A DNA stretch of 64,000 nt from Streptomyces gossypii (GTDB lineage: Bacteria; Actinomycetota; Actinomycetes; Streptomycetales; Streptomycetaceae). The notes beneath the pieces are model-generated. The model made no database searches. It saw nothing but the letters and a program-made list of their open reading frames with translations, and had not been told where the DNA came from. The stretch spans positions 372,001-436,000 of the forward strand of contig NZ_JAJAGO010000001.1 in assembly GCF_025165795.1 (NCBI RefSeq). The letters run 5' to 3'. This document shows positions 55,694 through 64,000 of the stretch, piece after piece; position 1 is the stretch's first letter, and each line of letters starts with the position of its first letter. The translations under genes and the position numbers were made by a program.

Positions 55694-56395
55694 TCAGTGC
55701 TCGACCATGATCAGAGAGCGCAGAAATGCGAGATCGACCTCCTCCAGCGACTCTACGACGGTACGTCCCGCGGCAGGCTCGATGGGGCTTACGGAGGGGA
55801 CCGCCACCACGCGGCAGCCCGCCGCCTCGGCGGAGACCACACCGGTCACGGTGTCCTCCAGCACGGCACAGCGCGACGGCTCGGCACCGAGCCGCGCGGC
55901 GGCCGTCAGATAGGGGTCGGGGTGCGGTTTCGTCCGCTCCAACTCGTCCCCCGCGAGGGTGAAGTGGAAGTGCTCGGCGCCCAGCGAGCGCAACATCCTG
56001 TCGATGACGGTGCGGTGTGAGGCGGAGACCAGCCCGGTCGGGATGCCGTGCGCGGCCAGTTCGGTGAGCAGGCGGCGGGCTCCGGGCATCAGCGGGACAC
56101 CCAGCTCGAGCCGTTCGACGAACTTGGCGTTGAGCAGCACGGTGAGCTCGGCGAGGGTGATGTCGGCGGCGGTGGCGGCGATCAGGAAGCCCGCGCTGCG
56201 TGTCATCGGCCCGCCGACGACCACCTGGCGCCACGCCTCCTCGAGATCGTGCCCGAGAGCGGCGAACACCTCGACCTCGGCGTCCCACCAGAAGCCCTCG
56301 GTGTCGACGAGGGTGCCGTCCATGTCGAGCAGCACGGCCTGCAGCCCGGACCCGTGGGCTGTACGGGGGATCGTGGCCGGGATGGAGCTGGTCAT
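55694..56395 (-). CDS. HAD-superfamily phosphatase (beta-phosphoglucomutase/GPP-like)
   Basis: 233 residues from the ATG at 56395, 9 nt after AGGAGG; ATG 56401 is closer to that site than usual. HAD motif I is VLLDMDGTLVD (nucleophile and acid-base Asp), motif II has a Ser/Thr near GLVSASHRT, motif III the Lys of RTKPHPDPYL and motif IV the acidic EDTVTG. Sequence type is that of small sugar or phosphoglycolate phosphatases. It lies just downstream of metH on the same strand. Confidence 0.9.
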   Translation of the reverse strand: MTSSIPATIPRTAHGSGLQAVLLDMDGTLVDTEGFWWDAEVEVFAALGHDLEEAWRQVVVGGPMTRSAGFLIAATAADITLAELTVLLNAKFVERLELGVPLMPGARRLLTELAAHGIPTGLVSASHRTVIDRMLRSLGAEHFHFTLAGDELERTKPHPDPYLTAAARLGAEPSRCAVLEDTVTGVVSAEAAGCRVVAVPSVSPIEPAAGRTVVESLEEVDLAFLRSLIMVEH

Positions 56396-56421
56396 CCGCA
56401 TGCACCTCCTGAGGGACACGA

Positions 56422-56462
56422 AGACCGGCCACCCGTGGTCAGATCCCACGGGCGACCGGTCT
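56422..56462 (-). terminator. Hairpin after metH
   Basis: 17-bp arms (56422-56438 and 56446-56462) with two mismatches and a 7-nt loop. It lies between the metH stop and the HAD gene start. Confidence 0.65.
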
Positions 56463-56548
56463 TACCGGATCGACCAGTGTACGACGATCTACGGCGCGGC
56501 TCCTGTCGATATGCGCGCGCCGCCCTCAGTCACCGCACCCGCCGGTGC

Positions 56549-59500
56549 TCACCTCGCGTTGAAGTACTTCGCATCCGGGTGGTGCAGCACGATGGCGTCG
56601 GTGGACTGCTCCGGGTGGAGCTGGAACTCCTCCGACAGCTCGACTCCGATCCGCCCCGGCTCCAGCAGCTCCGCGATCTTGGCGCGGTCCTCCAGGTTCG
56701 GGCAGGCGCCGTAACCGAGCGAGAAGCGGGCTCCCCGGTACTTCAGGTCGAACATGTCGACGACCCTGGCCGGGTCCTGTCCGGCGAAGCCCAGCTCCGA
56801 CCGGACCCGGGCGTGCCAGTACTCGGCCAGCGCCTCCGCCAGCTGTACGGACAGCCCGTGCAGCTCAAGGTAGTCGCGGTAGGAGTTGGCCTCGAAGAGC
56901 TCGGCGGTGGCCTCACCGATGCGGTTTCCGACCGTGACCACCTGGAGCGCCACCACGTCGGTCTCGCCGGTCTCCTCGGGGCGGAAGAAGTCGGCAAGGC
57001 ACAGCCGGCGGCCGCGGCGCTGGCGGGGGAAGGTGAACCGCGTCCGCTCCGAGCCGTCGTCGTTGAGCAGGATCAGGTCGTCGCCCTTGGAGTGGCAGGG
57101 GAAGTACCCGTAGACGACGGCGGCTTCCAGCAGGTTCTCGGTCTGGAGCTTGTCCAGCAGGCCGCGGAGGCGCGGGCGGCCCTCCGTCTCCAACAGCTCC
57201 TCGAAGTCCGGGCCCTGGCCGTTGCGGGCCTCCTTGAGCCCCCACTGGCCCTTGAACAGCGCGCTCTCGTCCAGCCAGGACGCGTAGTCGGCCAGCTGGA
57301 TGCCCTTGCTGACCCGGGTGCCCCAGAACGGCGGTTCCGGCACCGGGTTGTCGATGGCGACGTCCGAGCGCACGGAGCCGTCGTTGGGCGGCGGCTCCTC
57401 GATGATGATCTCCCGCTTGGGGACGCGGCGCTGCTTGAGCTCCGGCAGGGTGGCGCCGGGGACGCCGCGCTTGACGGCGATCAGCGCGTCCATCAGCCGC
57501 AGGCCCTCGAACGCGTCGCGTGCGTAGCGGACTTCGCCCTGGTAGACCTCGTGCAGATCCTGTTCGACGTAGGCGCGGGTGAGGGCAGCGCCGCCGAGGA
57601 TGACGGGGAAGTCGGCCGCCATGCTGCGCTGGTTGAGCTCCTCGAGGTTCTCCTTCATGATCACCGTGGACTTGACGAGCAGTCCGGACATGCCGATGAC
57701 GTCGGCGCGGTGTTCCTTGGCCGCGTCCAGGATCGCGGCCACCGGCTGCTTGATGCCGAGGTTGACCACGGTGTAGCCGTTGTTCGACAGGATGATGTCG
57801 ACGAGGTTCTTGCCGATGTCGTGCACGTCGCCGCGGACGGTGGCCAGCACGATGGTGCCCTTGCCGTCGTCGTCCGTCTTCTCCATGTGCGGTTCCAGAT
57901 AGGCCACCGCACCCTTCATGACCTCCGCGGACTGGAGCACGAACGGCAGCTGCATCTGCCCGGAGCCGAAGAGTTCGCCGACGACCTTCATGCCGGCCAG
58001 CAGGGTCTCGTTGACGATGACGAGGGCGGTCTGCGTCTGCAGCGCCTCGTCCAGGTCGGCCTCCAGCCCCTTGCGCTCGCCGTCGATGATGCGGCGCTGG
58101 AGGCGTTCGTCCAGCGGCAGTGCGAGCAGTTCCTCGGCGCGGGAGGCCTTCATCGACTTGGTGTCCACGCCCTCGAAGAGCTCCAGCAGCTTGGACAGCG
58201 GGTCGTAGCCCTCGCTGCGCCGGTCGTAGATCAGGTCGAGCGCCGTACTGACCTGCTCCTCCTCCAGCCGCGCGATGGGCAGGATCTTGGAGGCGTGCAC
58301 GATCGCGGAGTCGAGGCCCGCCTTGACGCACTCGTCCAGGAAGACGGAGTTGAGGGTGACGCGGGCCGCCGGGTTCAGTCCGAAGGAGATGTTGGACAGG
58401 CCCAGGGTGGTCTGTACGTCCGGGTGGAGGCGCTTGAGCTCGCGGATGGCCTCGATGGTGTTGAGGCCGTCCTTGCGGGACTCCTCCTGGCCGGTGCAGA
58501 TGGTGAAGGTCAGGCAGTCGATGAGGATGTCCGACTCGTGGACGCCCCAGTTTCCGGTGAGGTCCTCGATGAGCCGTTCGGCGATGGCGACCTTGTGCTC
58601 GACGCTGCGGGCCTGGCCCTCCTCGTCGATCGTGAGGGCGATGAGCGCGGCGCCGTGCTCGGCTGCCAGGGCGGTGACCTTGGCGAACCGCGACTCGGGC
58701 CCGTCTCCGTCCTCGTAGTTGACGGAGTTGATGACCGCGCGTCCGCCCAGCATCTCCAGCCCGGCCTCCAGCACCGGCAGTTCGGTGGAGTCCAGGACGA
58801 GCGGCAGGGTGGAGGCGGTCGCGAACCGGCTCGCCAGCTCCCGCATGTCCGCCGCACCGTCCCGGCCGACGTAGTCGACGCACAGGTCCAGCAGGTGGGC
58901 GCCCTCACGGATCTGGTCGCGGGCCATCTCCACGCAGTCGTCCCAGCGGCCCTCCAGCATGGCCGTCCGGAACTTCTTCGAGCCGTTGGCGTTGGTGCGC
59001 TCGCCGATCGCCAGGTAGGAGGTGTCCTGGCGGAACGGGACGGTCTGGTAGAGCGAGGCGGCACCGGGCTCGGGCCGGGGAGAACGCTCGGTCAGCTCCC
59101 GGCCGCGCACCCGGTCCACCAGCTGGCGCAGGTGCTCGGGTGTGGTGCCGCAGCAGCCGCCGACCAGCGAGAGGCCGTAGTCGCCGACGAAGGAGTCCTG
59201 GGCGTCGGCCAGTTCGGGCGGCGTCAGCGGATAGTGCGCGCCGTCCTTGCCCAGGACCGGCAGTCCGGCGTTGGGCATGCAGGAGATGGGCACCCTGGAG
59301 TGCTGGGCGAGATAGCGCAGGTGTTCGCTCATCTCGGCGGGCCCGGTCGCGCAGTTCAGCCCGATCATGTCGATGCCCAGCGGCTCCAGTGCCGTCAGGG
59401 CCGCGCCGATCTCGGAGCCGAGCAGCATGGTGCCGGTGGTCTCCACCGTCACCGAGCACAGCAGCGGCAGCCGGGTGCCTGTAGCCTCCAGCGCGCGGCG

Positions 59501-60058
59501 GGCGCCGAGCACGGCCGCCTTGGTCTGCAGCAGGTCCTGGGTGGTCTCCACCAGGAGCGCGTCGGCGCCTCCGGCGATCATGCCTTCGGCGTTCACCTGG
59601 TACGCGTCCCGCAGGGTGGCGTACGGGGCGTGGCCGAGCGTGGGGAGTTTGGTGCCGGGGCCCATGGAGCCGAGCACCCACCTGGGCCGGCCGTCGGCGG
59701 CGAACTCGTCGGCCACCTCGCGCGCGATGCGTACGCCGGCCTCGGAGAGCTCGAAGTTGCGTTCGGGGATGTCGTACTCGTTGAGGGCGGCGAAATTCGC
59801 CCCGAAGGTGTTGGTCTCCACACAGTCGACGCCGACCTCGAAGTAGGCGCGGTGCACGGAGGCCACGATGTCGGGCCGGGTGACGTTCAGGATCTCGTTG
59901 CAGCCCTCCAGCTGCTGGAAGTCCTCCAGAGTGGGGTCCTGATCCTGGAGCATCGTGCCCATCGCTCCGTCGGCGACCACCACGCGCGAGGCCAGCGCCT
60001 CGCGGAGGTCGTCTGCCCGGGCGTTCTGGGCGGCGGACTCTGTACGGGACACGGCCAT
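56549..60058 (-). CDS. metH: Cobalamin-dependent methionine synthase
   Basis: 1169 residues from the ATG at 60058 (MAVSRTESAAQNARADDL). All modules are present in order: homocysteine-binding barrel (about 20-330) with zinc cysteines in GLNCATGP and GGCCGTTP, methyltetrahydrofolate/pterin barrel (about 355-620), B12 cap and binding domains (about 650-890) with the DVHDIGKN motif whose His coordinates cobalt, and the AdoMet reactivation domain (about 930-1169). It makes methionine from homocysteine. No B12 riboswitch was recognised upstream. Confidence 0.96.
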   Translation of the reverse strand: MAVSRTESAAQNARADDLREALASRVVVADGAMGTMLQDQDPTLEDFQQLEGCNEILNVTRPDIVASVHRAYFEVGVDCVETNTFGANFAALNEYDIPERNFELSEAGVRIAREVADEFAADGRPRWVLGSMGPGTKLPTLGHAPYATLRDAYQVNAEGMIAGGADALLVETTQDLLQTKAAVLGARRALEATGTRLPLLCSVTVETTGTMLLGSEIGAALTALEPLGIDMIGLNCATGPAEMSEHLRYLAQHSRVPISCMPNAGLPVLGKDGAHYPLTPPELADAQDSFVGDYGLSLVGGCCGTTPEHLRQLVDRVRGRELTERSPRPEPGAASLYQTVPFRQDTSYLAIGERTNANGSKKFRTAMLEGRWDDCVEMARDQIREGAHLLDLCVDYVGRDGAADMRELASRFATASTLPLVLDSTELPVLEAGLEMLGGRAVINSVNYEDGDGPESRFAKVTALAAEHGAALIALTIDEEGQARSVEHKVAIAERLIEDLTGNWGVHESDILIDCLTFTICTGQEESRKDGLNTIEAIRELKRLHPDVQTTLGLSNISFGLNPAARVTLNSVFLDECVKAGLDSAIVHASKILPIARLEEEQVSTALDLIYDRRSEGYDPLSKLLELFEGVDTKSMKASRAEELLALPLDERLQRRIIDGERKGLEADLDEALQTQTALVIVNETLLAGMKVVGELFGSGQMQLPFVLQSAEVMKGAVAYLEPHMEKTDDDGKGTIVLATVRGDVHDIGKNLVDIILSNNGYTVVNLGIKQPVAAILDAAKEHRADVIGMSGLLVKSTVIMKENLEELNQRSMAADFPVILGGAALTRAYVEQDLHEVYQGEVRYARDAFEGLRLMDALIAVKRGVPGATLPELKQRRVPKREIIIEEPPPNDGSVRSDVAIDNPVPEPPFWGTRVSKGIQLADYASWLDESALFKGQWGLKEARNGQGPDFEELLETEGRPRLRGLLDKLQTENLLEAAVVYGYFPCHSKGDDLILLNDDGSERTRFTFPRQRRGRRLCLADFFRPEETGETDVVALQVVTVGNRIGEATAELFEANSYRDYLELHGLSVQLAEALAEYWHARVRSELGFAGQDPARVVDMFDLKYRGARFSLGYGACPNLEDRAKIAELLEPGRIGVELSEEFQLHPEQSTDAIVLHHPDAKYFNAR

Positions 60059-60225
60059 GGAAATGCTCCCTGGGATGCGACGGCTGTCGGCTTTGCGCGG
60101 TCCTTGGGGAAAGCGCACCTCGCCAGGGTATCGGGCGGTGCAAGACCGGCGCGGTTGTGACGGCAACGGCGCGCGGGCGGGCCGCCGGGGCCCGTCTTCC
60201 ACATGGTCGGCATGAAGCGATAGTG

Positions 60226-60240
60226 TTCGGCATTGTCGAA
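60226..60240. promoter_or_regulatory. Candidate GylR operator before gylR
   Basis: TTCGGCATTGTCGAA is a palindrome with one mismatched pair. It matches the perfect palindrome at 61176-61188. It lies 65 bp before gylR, consistent with autoregulation. Confidence 0.6.
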
Positions 60241-60305
60241 TCGCACACACGGAGACGCCTGGTACCCCGCAGACCGCGTGCCGGGCAGGTGACGGAGGTT
60301 TCCTG

Positions 60306-61085
60306 ATGGCCCGGACCATCCAGTCGCTGGAACGGGCAGCGGCGGCGCTGCGGCTGCTCGCAGGCGGTGAGCGGCGGCTGGGCCTGTCCGAGATCGCTTC
60401 CACGCTGGGCCTGGCCAAGGGCACCACACACGGGTTGATCCGCACCCTCCAGCAGGAGGGCTTCGTCGAGCAGGACGAGGCGACCGGGAAGTACACCCTG
60501 GGCGCGGAGCTGCTGCGGCTGGGCAACAGCTATCTGGACGTGCACGAGCTGCGCGCCAGGGCCCTGGTGTGGACGGACGACCTGGCGCGGTCCAGTGGCG
60601 AGAGCGTCTATCTGGGCGTGCTGCACCAGCAGGGCGTGCTGATCGTGCATCACGTCTTCCGTCCGGACGACAGCAGGCAGGTCCTGGAGGTCGGGGCCAT
60701 GCAGCCGCTGCACAGCACGGCGCTGGGCAAGGTGCTCTCGGCGTACGACCCGGTGGCGCACAGCGAGGCGGCGGACGGGCGGCGGGAGGCGTTCACGGAG
60801 GCCACCCGCACCGGGCTCGGCGAGTTCGAGAAGCTGCTGGACCTGACCCGGGCGCGCGGCTGGTCGGCGGACGTGGAGGAGACCTGGGAGGGGCTCGCCT
60901 CCATCGCGGCACCCATTCACGACCGGCGCCGGATGCCGGTGGGCGCGGTCGGCATCACCGGCGCGGTGGAGCGGGTCTGCGAGGACGCCGAAGGCGAGGT
61001 CCACGCGGTGCGGGCGCGCCTGGTCGCGGCGGTGCGGGACTGCGCGCGTGCCGTGTCGCGCGACCTCGGCGCCGGCCGCTTCTAG
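60306..61085 (+). CDS. gylR: IclR-family glycerol operon repressor
   Basis: 259 residues from the ATG at 60306. An IclR winged helix-turn-helix (about 5-65; GLSEIASTLGLAKGTTHGL) precedes the effector-binding GAF-like domain (about 80-250). It matches the known streptomycete GylR in order and type, the repressor of glycerol catabolic genes, with glycerol-3-phosphate as the likely inducer. It lies directly upstream of glpF on the same strand, and near-identical palindromes stand before both genes. Confidence 0.93.
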   Translation: MARTIQSLERAAAALRLLAGGERRLGLSEIASTLGLAKGTTHGLIRTLQQEGFVEQDEATGKYTLGAELLRLGNSYLDVHELRARALVWTDDLARSSGESVYLGVLHQQGVLIVHHVFRPDDSRQVLEVGAMQPLHSTALGKVLSAYDPVAHSEAADGRREAFTEATRTGLGEFEKLLDLTRARGWSADVEETWEGLASIAAPIHDRRRMPVGAVGITGAVERVCEDAEGEVHAVRARLVAAVRDCARAVSRDLGAGRF

Positions 61086-61134
61086 GACAATTCGCCCTTA
61101 GTGGGCAGTTAGCCAAAATCTTCCCCGCACCCCC

Positions 61135-61163
61135 TTGACGGGATCGGCATAGCGGGAAAAACT
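61135..61163 (+). promoter_or_regulatory. Possible glpFKD promoter
   Basis: TTGACG (61135-61140) is a good -35; the hexamer 17 nt downstream (AAAACT, 61158-61163) is a poor -10. The operator at 61176-61188 lies just downstream, which would suit repression. The assignment is weak. Confidence 0.3.
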
Positions 61164-61175
61164 GCCGTCCGGCGG

Positions 61176-61188
61176 TCGACATTGTCGA
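61176..61188. promoter_or_regulatory. Candidate GylR operator before glpF
   Basis: TCGACATTGTCGA is a perfect 13-bp palindrome around one central base, with the same CATTGTCGA core as the site before gylR (60226-60240). It is 58 bp before glpF. Confidence 0.65.
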
Positions 61189-61245
61189 ACACCGGACGGG
61201 AACAGGACCGCCTTTCCCTCTGGACCAAGGACAAAGGAGTCGCGG

Positions 61246-62037
61246 GTGTCCAGCTCCGACATCTTCATCGGCGAGGTCATCGGCACCGCGGTGCTGATCC
61301 TCCTGGGCGGTGGCGTGTGCGCCGCCGTCACTTTCAAGCGCTCGAAGGCATACCAGGGCGGATGGATCGTCGTCGCCTTCGGCTGGGGCATGGCCGTCCT
61401 CACCGGCGCCTACATCGCCGCGGGCGTCTCCGGCGCCCACCTCAACCCCGCGGTCACCATCGGCCTCGCGGTCGAGGGCGGCACGGAGTGGAGCGATGTG
61501 CCGCTCTACATACTCTCCGAGATGACCGGAGCGATCATTGGCGCGCTGCTCGTGTGGGTCGTCTACTACGGGCAGTTCTACGCGCACCTCACCGACCCCG
61601 AGATCGTCGGCGAGCCGGGCGCCCCGACGAAGTCCGTCCCCGGCGGGCAGGCCGACGGGCCGGGTCCGGTCCTCGGGGTGTTCTCCACCGCTCCCGAGAT
61701 CCGCCACAGCGTGCAGAACGTCGCCACCGAGACGGTGGCCACCATCGTCCTGGTGCTCGCCATCCTCACCCAGGGCCTCAATGACTCGGGCAAGGGCCTC
61801 GGCCCGCTCGGTGTCCTGATCACCGCGCTGGTCGTCCTGGGCATCGGCCTCTCACTCGGCGGCCCGACCGGCTATGCGATCAACCCGGCCCGCGACCTCG
61901 GCCCGCGCATCGTGCACGCCGCGCTGCCGCTGCCGAACAAGGGCAGCTCCGACTGGTCGTACGCCTGGGTCCCGGTGGTCGGCCCGCTGCTCGGCGGCGC
62001 GATAGCCGGCGGCATCTACAACATCGCCTTCGCCTGA
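61246..62037 (+). CDS. glpF: Glycerol uptake facilitator (aquaglyceroporin)
   Basis: 263 residues from the GTG at 61246, with AAGGAG about 8 nt upstream. Six transmembrane segments plus both NPA boxes (HLNPAVTIG and [10 protein letters not shown]). The Asp after the second NPAR is the glycerol-facilitator signature, in contrast to the Ser of the aquaporin at 12679. A charged loop near residues 120-150 ([18 protein letters not shown]) is longer than in E. coli GlpF. It lets glycerol enter for phosphorylation by GlpK, the next gene. Confidence 0.94.
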   Translation: MSSSDIFIGEVIGTAVLILLGGGVCAAVTFKRSKAYQGGWIVVAFGWGMAVLTGAYIAAGVSGAHLNPAVTIGLAVEGGTEWSDVPLYILSEMTGAIIGALLVWVVYYGQFYAHLTDPEIVGEPGAPTKSVPGGQADGPGPVLGVFSTAPEIRHSVQNVATETVATIVLVLAILTQGLNDSGKGLGPLGVLITALVVLGIGLSLGGPTGYAINPARDLGPRIVHAALPLPNKGSSDWSYAWVPVVGPLLGGAIAGGIYNIAFA

Positions 62038-62103
62038 GCCCGAGGATCGCCTGACCGCCACGTCCCACGCCCCACCGCCCCTCAGATGCATCGGAGCATC
62101 CCC

Positions 62104-63627
62104 ATGACCGACACCCACTCCACCGGCCCGTTCATCGCAGCCATCGACCAGGGCACCACCTCCAGCCGCTGCATCGTCTTCGACAAGGACGGCCGGATCG
62201 TCTCCGTCGACCAGAAGGAGCACGAGCAGATCCTCCCGAAGCCGGGCTGGGTCGAGCATGACGCCGCCGAGATCTGGACGAACGTCCAGGAGGTCGTCTC
62301 CGGTGCCCTGGAGAAGGCCGGTATCACCCGCTCGGACGTCAAGGCACTGGGTATCACCAACCAGCGCGAGACCACCCTGCTGTGGGACAAGGCAACCGGC
62401 GAGCCGGTGCACAACGCGCTGGTCTGGCAGGACACCCGCACCGACGCCCTGTGCAAGGAGCTCGGCCGCAACGTCGGCCAGGACCGCTTCCGCCGCGAGA
62501 CCGGCCTGCCGCTGGCCGCGTACTTCGCCGGGCCGAAGATCCGCTGGCTGCTCGACAACGTCGAGGGGCTGCGCGAGCGCGCCGAGCGCGGCGAGCTGCT
62601 CTTCGGCACCATGGACTCCTGGGTGATCTGGAACCTCACGGGCGGCACCGAGGGCGGCGTGCACGTCACGGACGTCACCAACGCCTCGCGCACCATGCTG
62701 ATGAACCTGCAGTCGCTGCAGTGGGACGCCAAGATCTGCGAGTCGATGGGCGTGCCGATGTCGGTGCTGCCCGAGATCCGCTCCTCCTCCGAGGTCTACG
62801 GCGAGGCCAAGGGCGAGCTCGCGGGCGTGCCCGTCGCCTCCGCCCTCGGTGACCAGCAGGCCGCGCTGTTCGGGCAGACCTGTTTCGCGCCGGGCGAGGC
62901 CAAGTCGACGTACGGCACCGGCACCTTCCTGCTGCTGAACACCGGCGAGGAGGCCGTCAACTCCTACAACGGGCTGCTGACGACGGTCGGTTACCAGATC
63001 GGCGACCAGAAGCCCGTCTACGCGCTGGAAGGGTCGATCGCGGTCACCGGCGCGCTGGTGCAGTGGATGCGCGACCAGATGGGGCTCATCAACAGCGCCG
63101 CCGAGATCGAGACCCTCGCCAGCTCGGTGGAGGACAACGGCGGGGCCTACTTCGTGCCCGCCTTCTCCGGCCTCTTCGCCCCCTACTGGCGCTCCGACGC
63201 CCGCGGTGTGATGGCCGGTCTCACCCGCTACGTGACCAAGGCGCACATCGCCCGCGCCGTGCTCGAGGCGACCGCCTGGCAGACCCGCGAGATCGTCGAC
63301 GCCATGCAGAAGGACTCCGGTGTCGAGCTGACCTCGCTCAAGGTCGACGGCGGAATGACCTCCAACAACCTGCTGATGCAGACCATGTCGGACTTCCTGG
63401 ACGCACCGGTGGTGCGCCCGCTGGTGGCCGAGACGACCTGCCTCGGCGCCGCCTACGCCGCCGGTCTGGCCGTCGGCTTCTGGCCTGACACGGAGGCGCT
63501 GCGCGTCAACTGGAAGCGCGCCGCCGAGTGGACCCCCCGTATGGAAGCGGCCCAGCGTGACCGCGAGTACAAGAACTGGCTCAAGGCCGTCGAGCGGACC
63601 ATGGGCTGGATCGAAGAGGAGAACTGA
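62104..63627 (+). CDS. glpK: Glycerol kinase
   Basis: 507 residues from the ATG at 62104, with GGAG 8 nt upstream; an ATG at 62086 is an alternative. It is a FGGY kinase: [19 protein letters not shown] (phosphate-binding loop), the [20 protein letters not shown] region, the [14 protein letters not shown] TYGTGTF and the C-terminal [12 protein letters not shown] with ADP-binding features. It makes glycerol-3-phosphate. Same operon as glpF and glpD (6-bp gap to glpD). Confidence 0.97.
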   Translation: MTDTHSTGPFIAAIDQGTTSSRCIVFDKDGRIVSVDQKEHEQILPKPGWVEHDAAEIWTNVQEVVSGALEKAGITRSDVKALGITNQRETTLLWDKATGEPVHNALVWQDTRTDALCKELGRNVGQDRFRRETGLPLAAYFAGPKIRWLLDNVEGLRERAERGELLFGTMDSWVIWNLTGGTEGGVHVTDVTNASRTMLMNLQSLQWDAKICESMGVPMSVLPEIRSSSEVYGEAKGELAGVPVASALGDQQAALFGQTCFAPGEAKSTYGTGTFLLLNTGEEAVNSYNGLLTTVGYQIGDQKPVYALEGSIAVTGALVQWMRDQMGLINSAAEIETLASSVEDNGGAYFVPAFSGLFAPYWRSDARGVMAGLTRYVTKAHIARAVLEATAWQTREIVDAMQKDSGVELTSLKVDGGMTSNNLLMQTMSDFLDAPVVRPLVAETTCLGAAYAAGLAVGFWPDTEALRVNWKRAAEWTPRMEAAQRDREYKNWLKAVERTMGWIEEEN

Positions 63628-63632
63628 TCAGC

Positions 63633-64000
63633 ATGAACACCCTGCAGAGCGTCCCCTCCCCCGGGACGCACCCGGCCGCCGGCGCCCTTCCGGGCCGCGC
63701 CGAAACCAGAGACCGGCTCGCGCAGGCGACCTACGATCTGCTGGTGATCGGCGGCGGCATCCTGGGGACTTCGGTCGCCTGGCATGCGGCGCAGTCGGGG
63801 CTGCGGGTGGCGATGGTGGACGCCGGCGACTTCGCCGGCGCCACCTCCTCCGCCTCCTCCAAGCTTGTCCACGGCGGTCTGCGTTATCTGCAGACCGGCG
63901 CGGTCAAACTCGTCGCCGAGAACCACCACGAGCGGCGGGTGCTGGCCAGGGACGTAGCCCCGCACCTGGTCAACCCGCTCACCTTCTATCTGCCCGTCTA
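63633..64000 (+). CDS. glpD: Glycerol-3-phosphate dehydrogenase (FAD), 5' part
   Basis: The first 122 codons from the ATG at 63633; the rest is beyond the window edge. The FAD-binding Rossmann loop VIGGGILGTSVAW is intact and followed by GDFAGATSSASSKLVHGGLRYL in the usual position. It oxidises glycerol-3-phosphate to dihydroxyacetone phosphate and passes electrons to quinone. Third gene of the glpF-glpK-glpD operon, 5 nt after glpK. Confidence 0.95.
   Translation, partial: MNTLQSVPSPGTHPAAGALPGRAETRDRLAQATYDLLVIGGGILGTSVAWHAAQSGLRVAMVDAGDFAGATSSASSKLVHGGLRYLQTGAVKLVAENHHERRVLARDVAPHLVNPLTFYLPV

Noticed and set aside
60059..60305. SAH or B12 riboswitch upstream of metH
   Set aside because: A short stretch (GGCGAGGTGCGC on the minus strand) faintly recalls the SAH motif, but the conserved core and pseudoknot segments are missing, and no B12-box is seen.

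Overview
This window is very G+C-rich actinobacterial chromosome, almost certainly Streptomyces or a close relative. The evidence is the gene content (a complete Pup-proteasome locus, gylR-glpFKD, pafBC-tatAC-helY, infC-rpmI-rplT next to pheST), frequent GTG/TTG starts, many perfect G+C-rich hairpin terminators and very short leaders. From memory, the order of most genes matches the conserved core of Streptomyces chromosomes. No prophage, CRISPR array, rRNA or ordinary tRNA gene was found.

Layout. 1-1731: an epoxide hydrolase (cut by the window edge) divergent from a CGNR zinc-finger regulator, then a gene-less stretch. 1732-4321: a membrane PP2C phosphatase and a class A beta-lactamase. 4398-12317 (minus): pheS-pheT, a PAS histidine kinase, a SpoU methyltransferase and infC-rpmI-rplT with an attenuator leader and a probable ATC start for infC. 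12318-19392: DUF1844 protein, aquaporin, SseB-like protein, a mycosin with a Pro-rich membrane partner, a D-threonine-aldolase-like enzyme and a DUF2510 protein. 19393-27265: a peptidase-C26 remnant, a LysR/TDT-transporter pair, a metal-receptor protein, a Ro60 (TROVE) gene with two structured RNAs upstream, OsmC, a 5'-3' exonuclease and an iron-box siderophore-interacting protein. 27339-39468 (minus): PI-PLC-like enzyme, helY, lipid kinase, tatC, tatA, pafC, pafB, two FKBP isomerases and pafA. 39478-41928: an MFS/LacI pair. 42011-48130 (minus): arc, dop, pup, an endonuclease VII-like protein, prcB and prcA. 48375-56395: ferredoxin, trmI, site-2 protease, RecB-like nuclease, orphan response regulator, orphan oligopeptide-binding lipoprotein and HAD phosphatase. 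56549-64000: metH, then the glycerol regulon gylR, glpF, glpK, glpD.

How the parts work together. PafA ligates Pup to lysines, Dop removes it, Arc unfolds pupylated proteins into the PrcA/PrcB core, and PafB/PafC sit beside pafA as DNA-damage regulators. GlpF, GlpK and GlpD take up, phosphorylate and oxidise glycerol; matching palindromes before gylR and glpF look like GylR operators.

The most interesting signal is upstream of the Ro60 gene. Two tandem minus-strand RNAs (24597-24703 and 24501-24583) share the same plan: outer helix, a 7-nt internal-loop strand GTGCGMA, inner helix. The helix sequences differ between the copies while pairing is kept, and the longer copy contains a tRNA T-arm mimic. 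They look like a paralogous pair of bacterial Y RNAs. Other non-coding structure includes a 163-bp palindrome upstream of pheS and small palindromic repeat elements at 28713, 31617 and 36419, two of which supply or abut the stop codon of a neighbouring gene.
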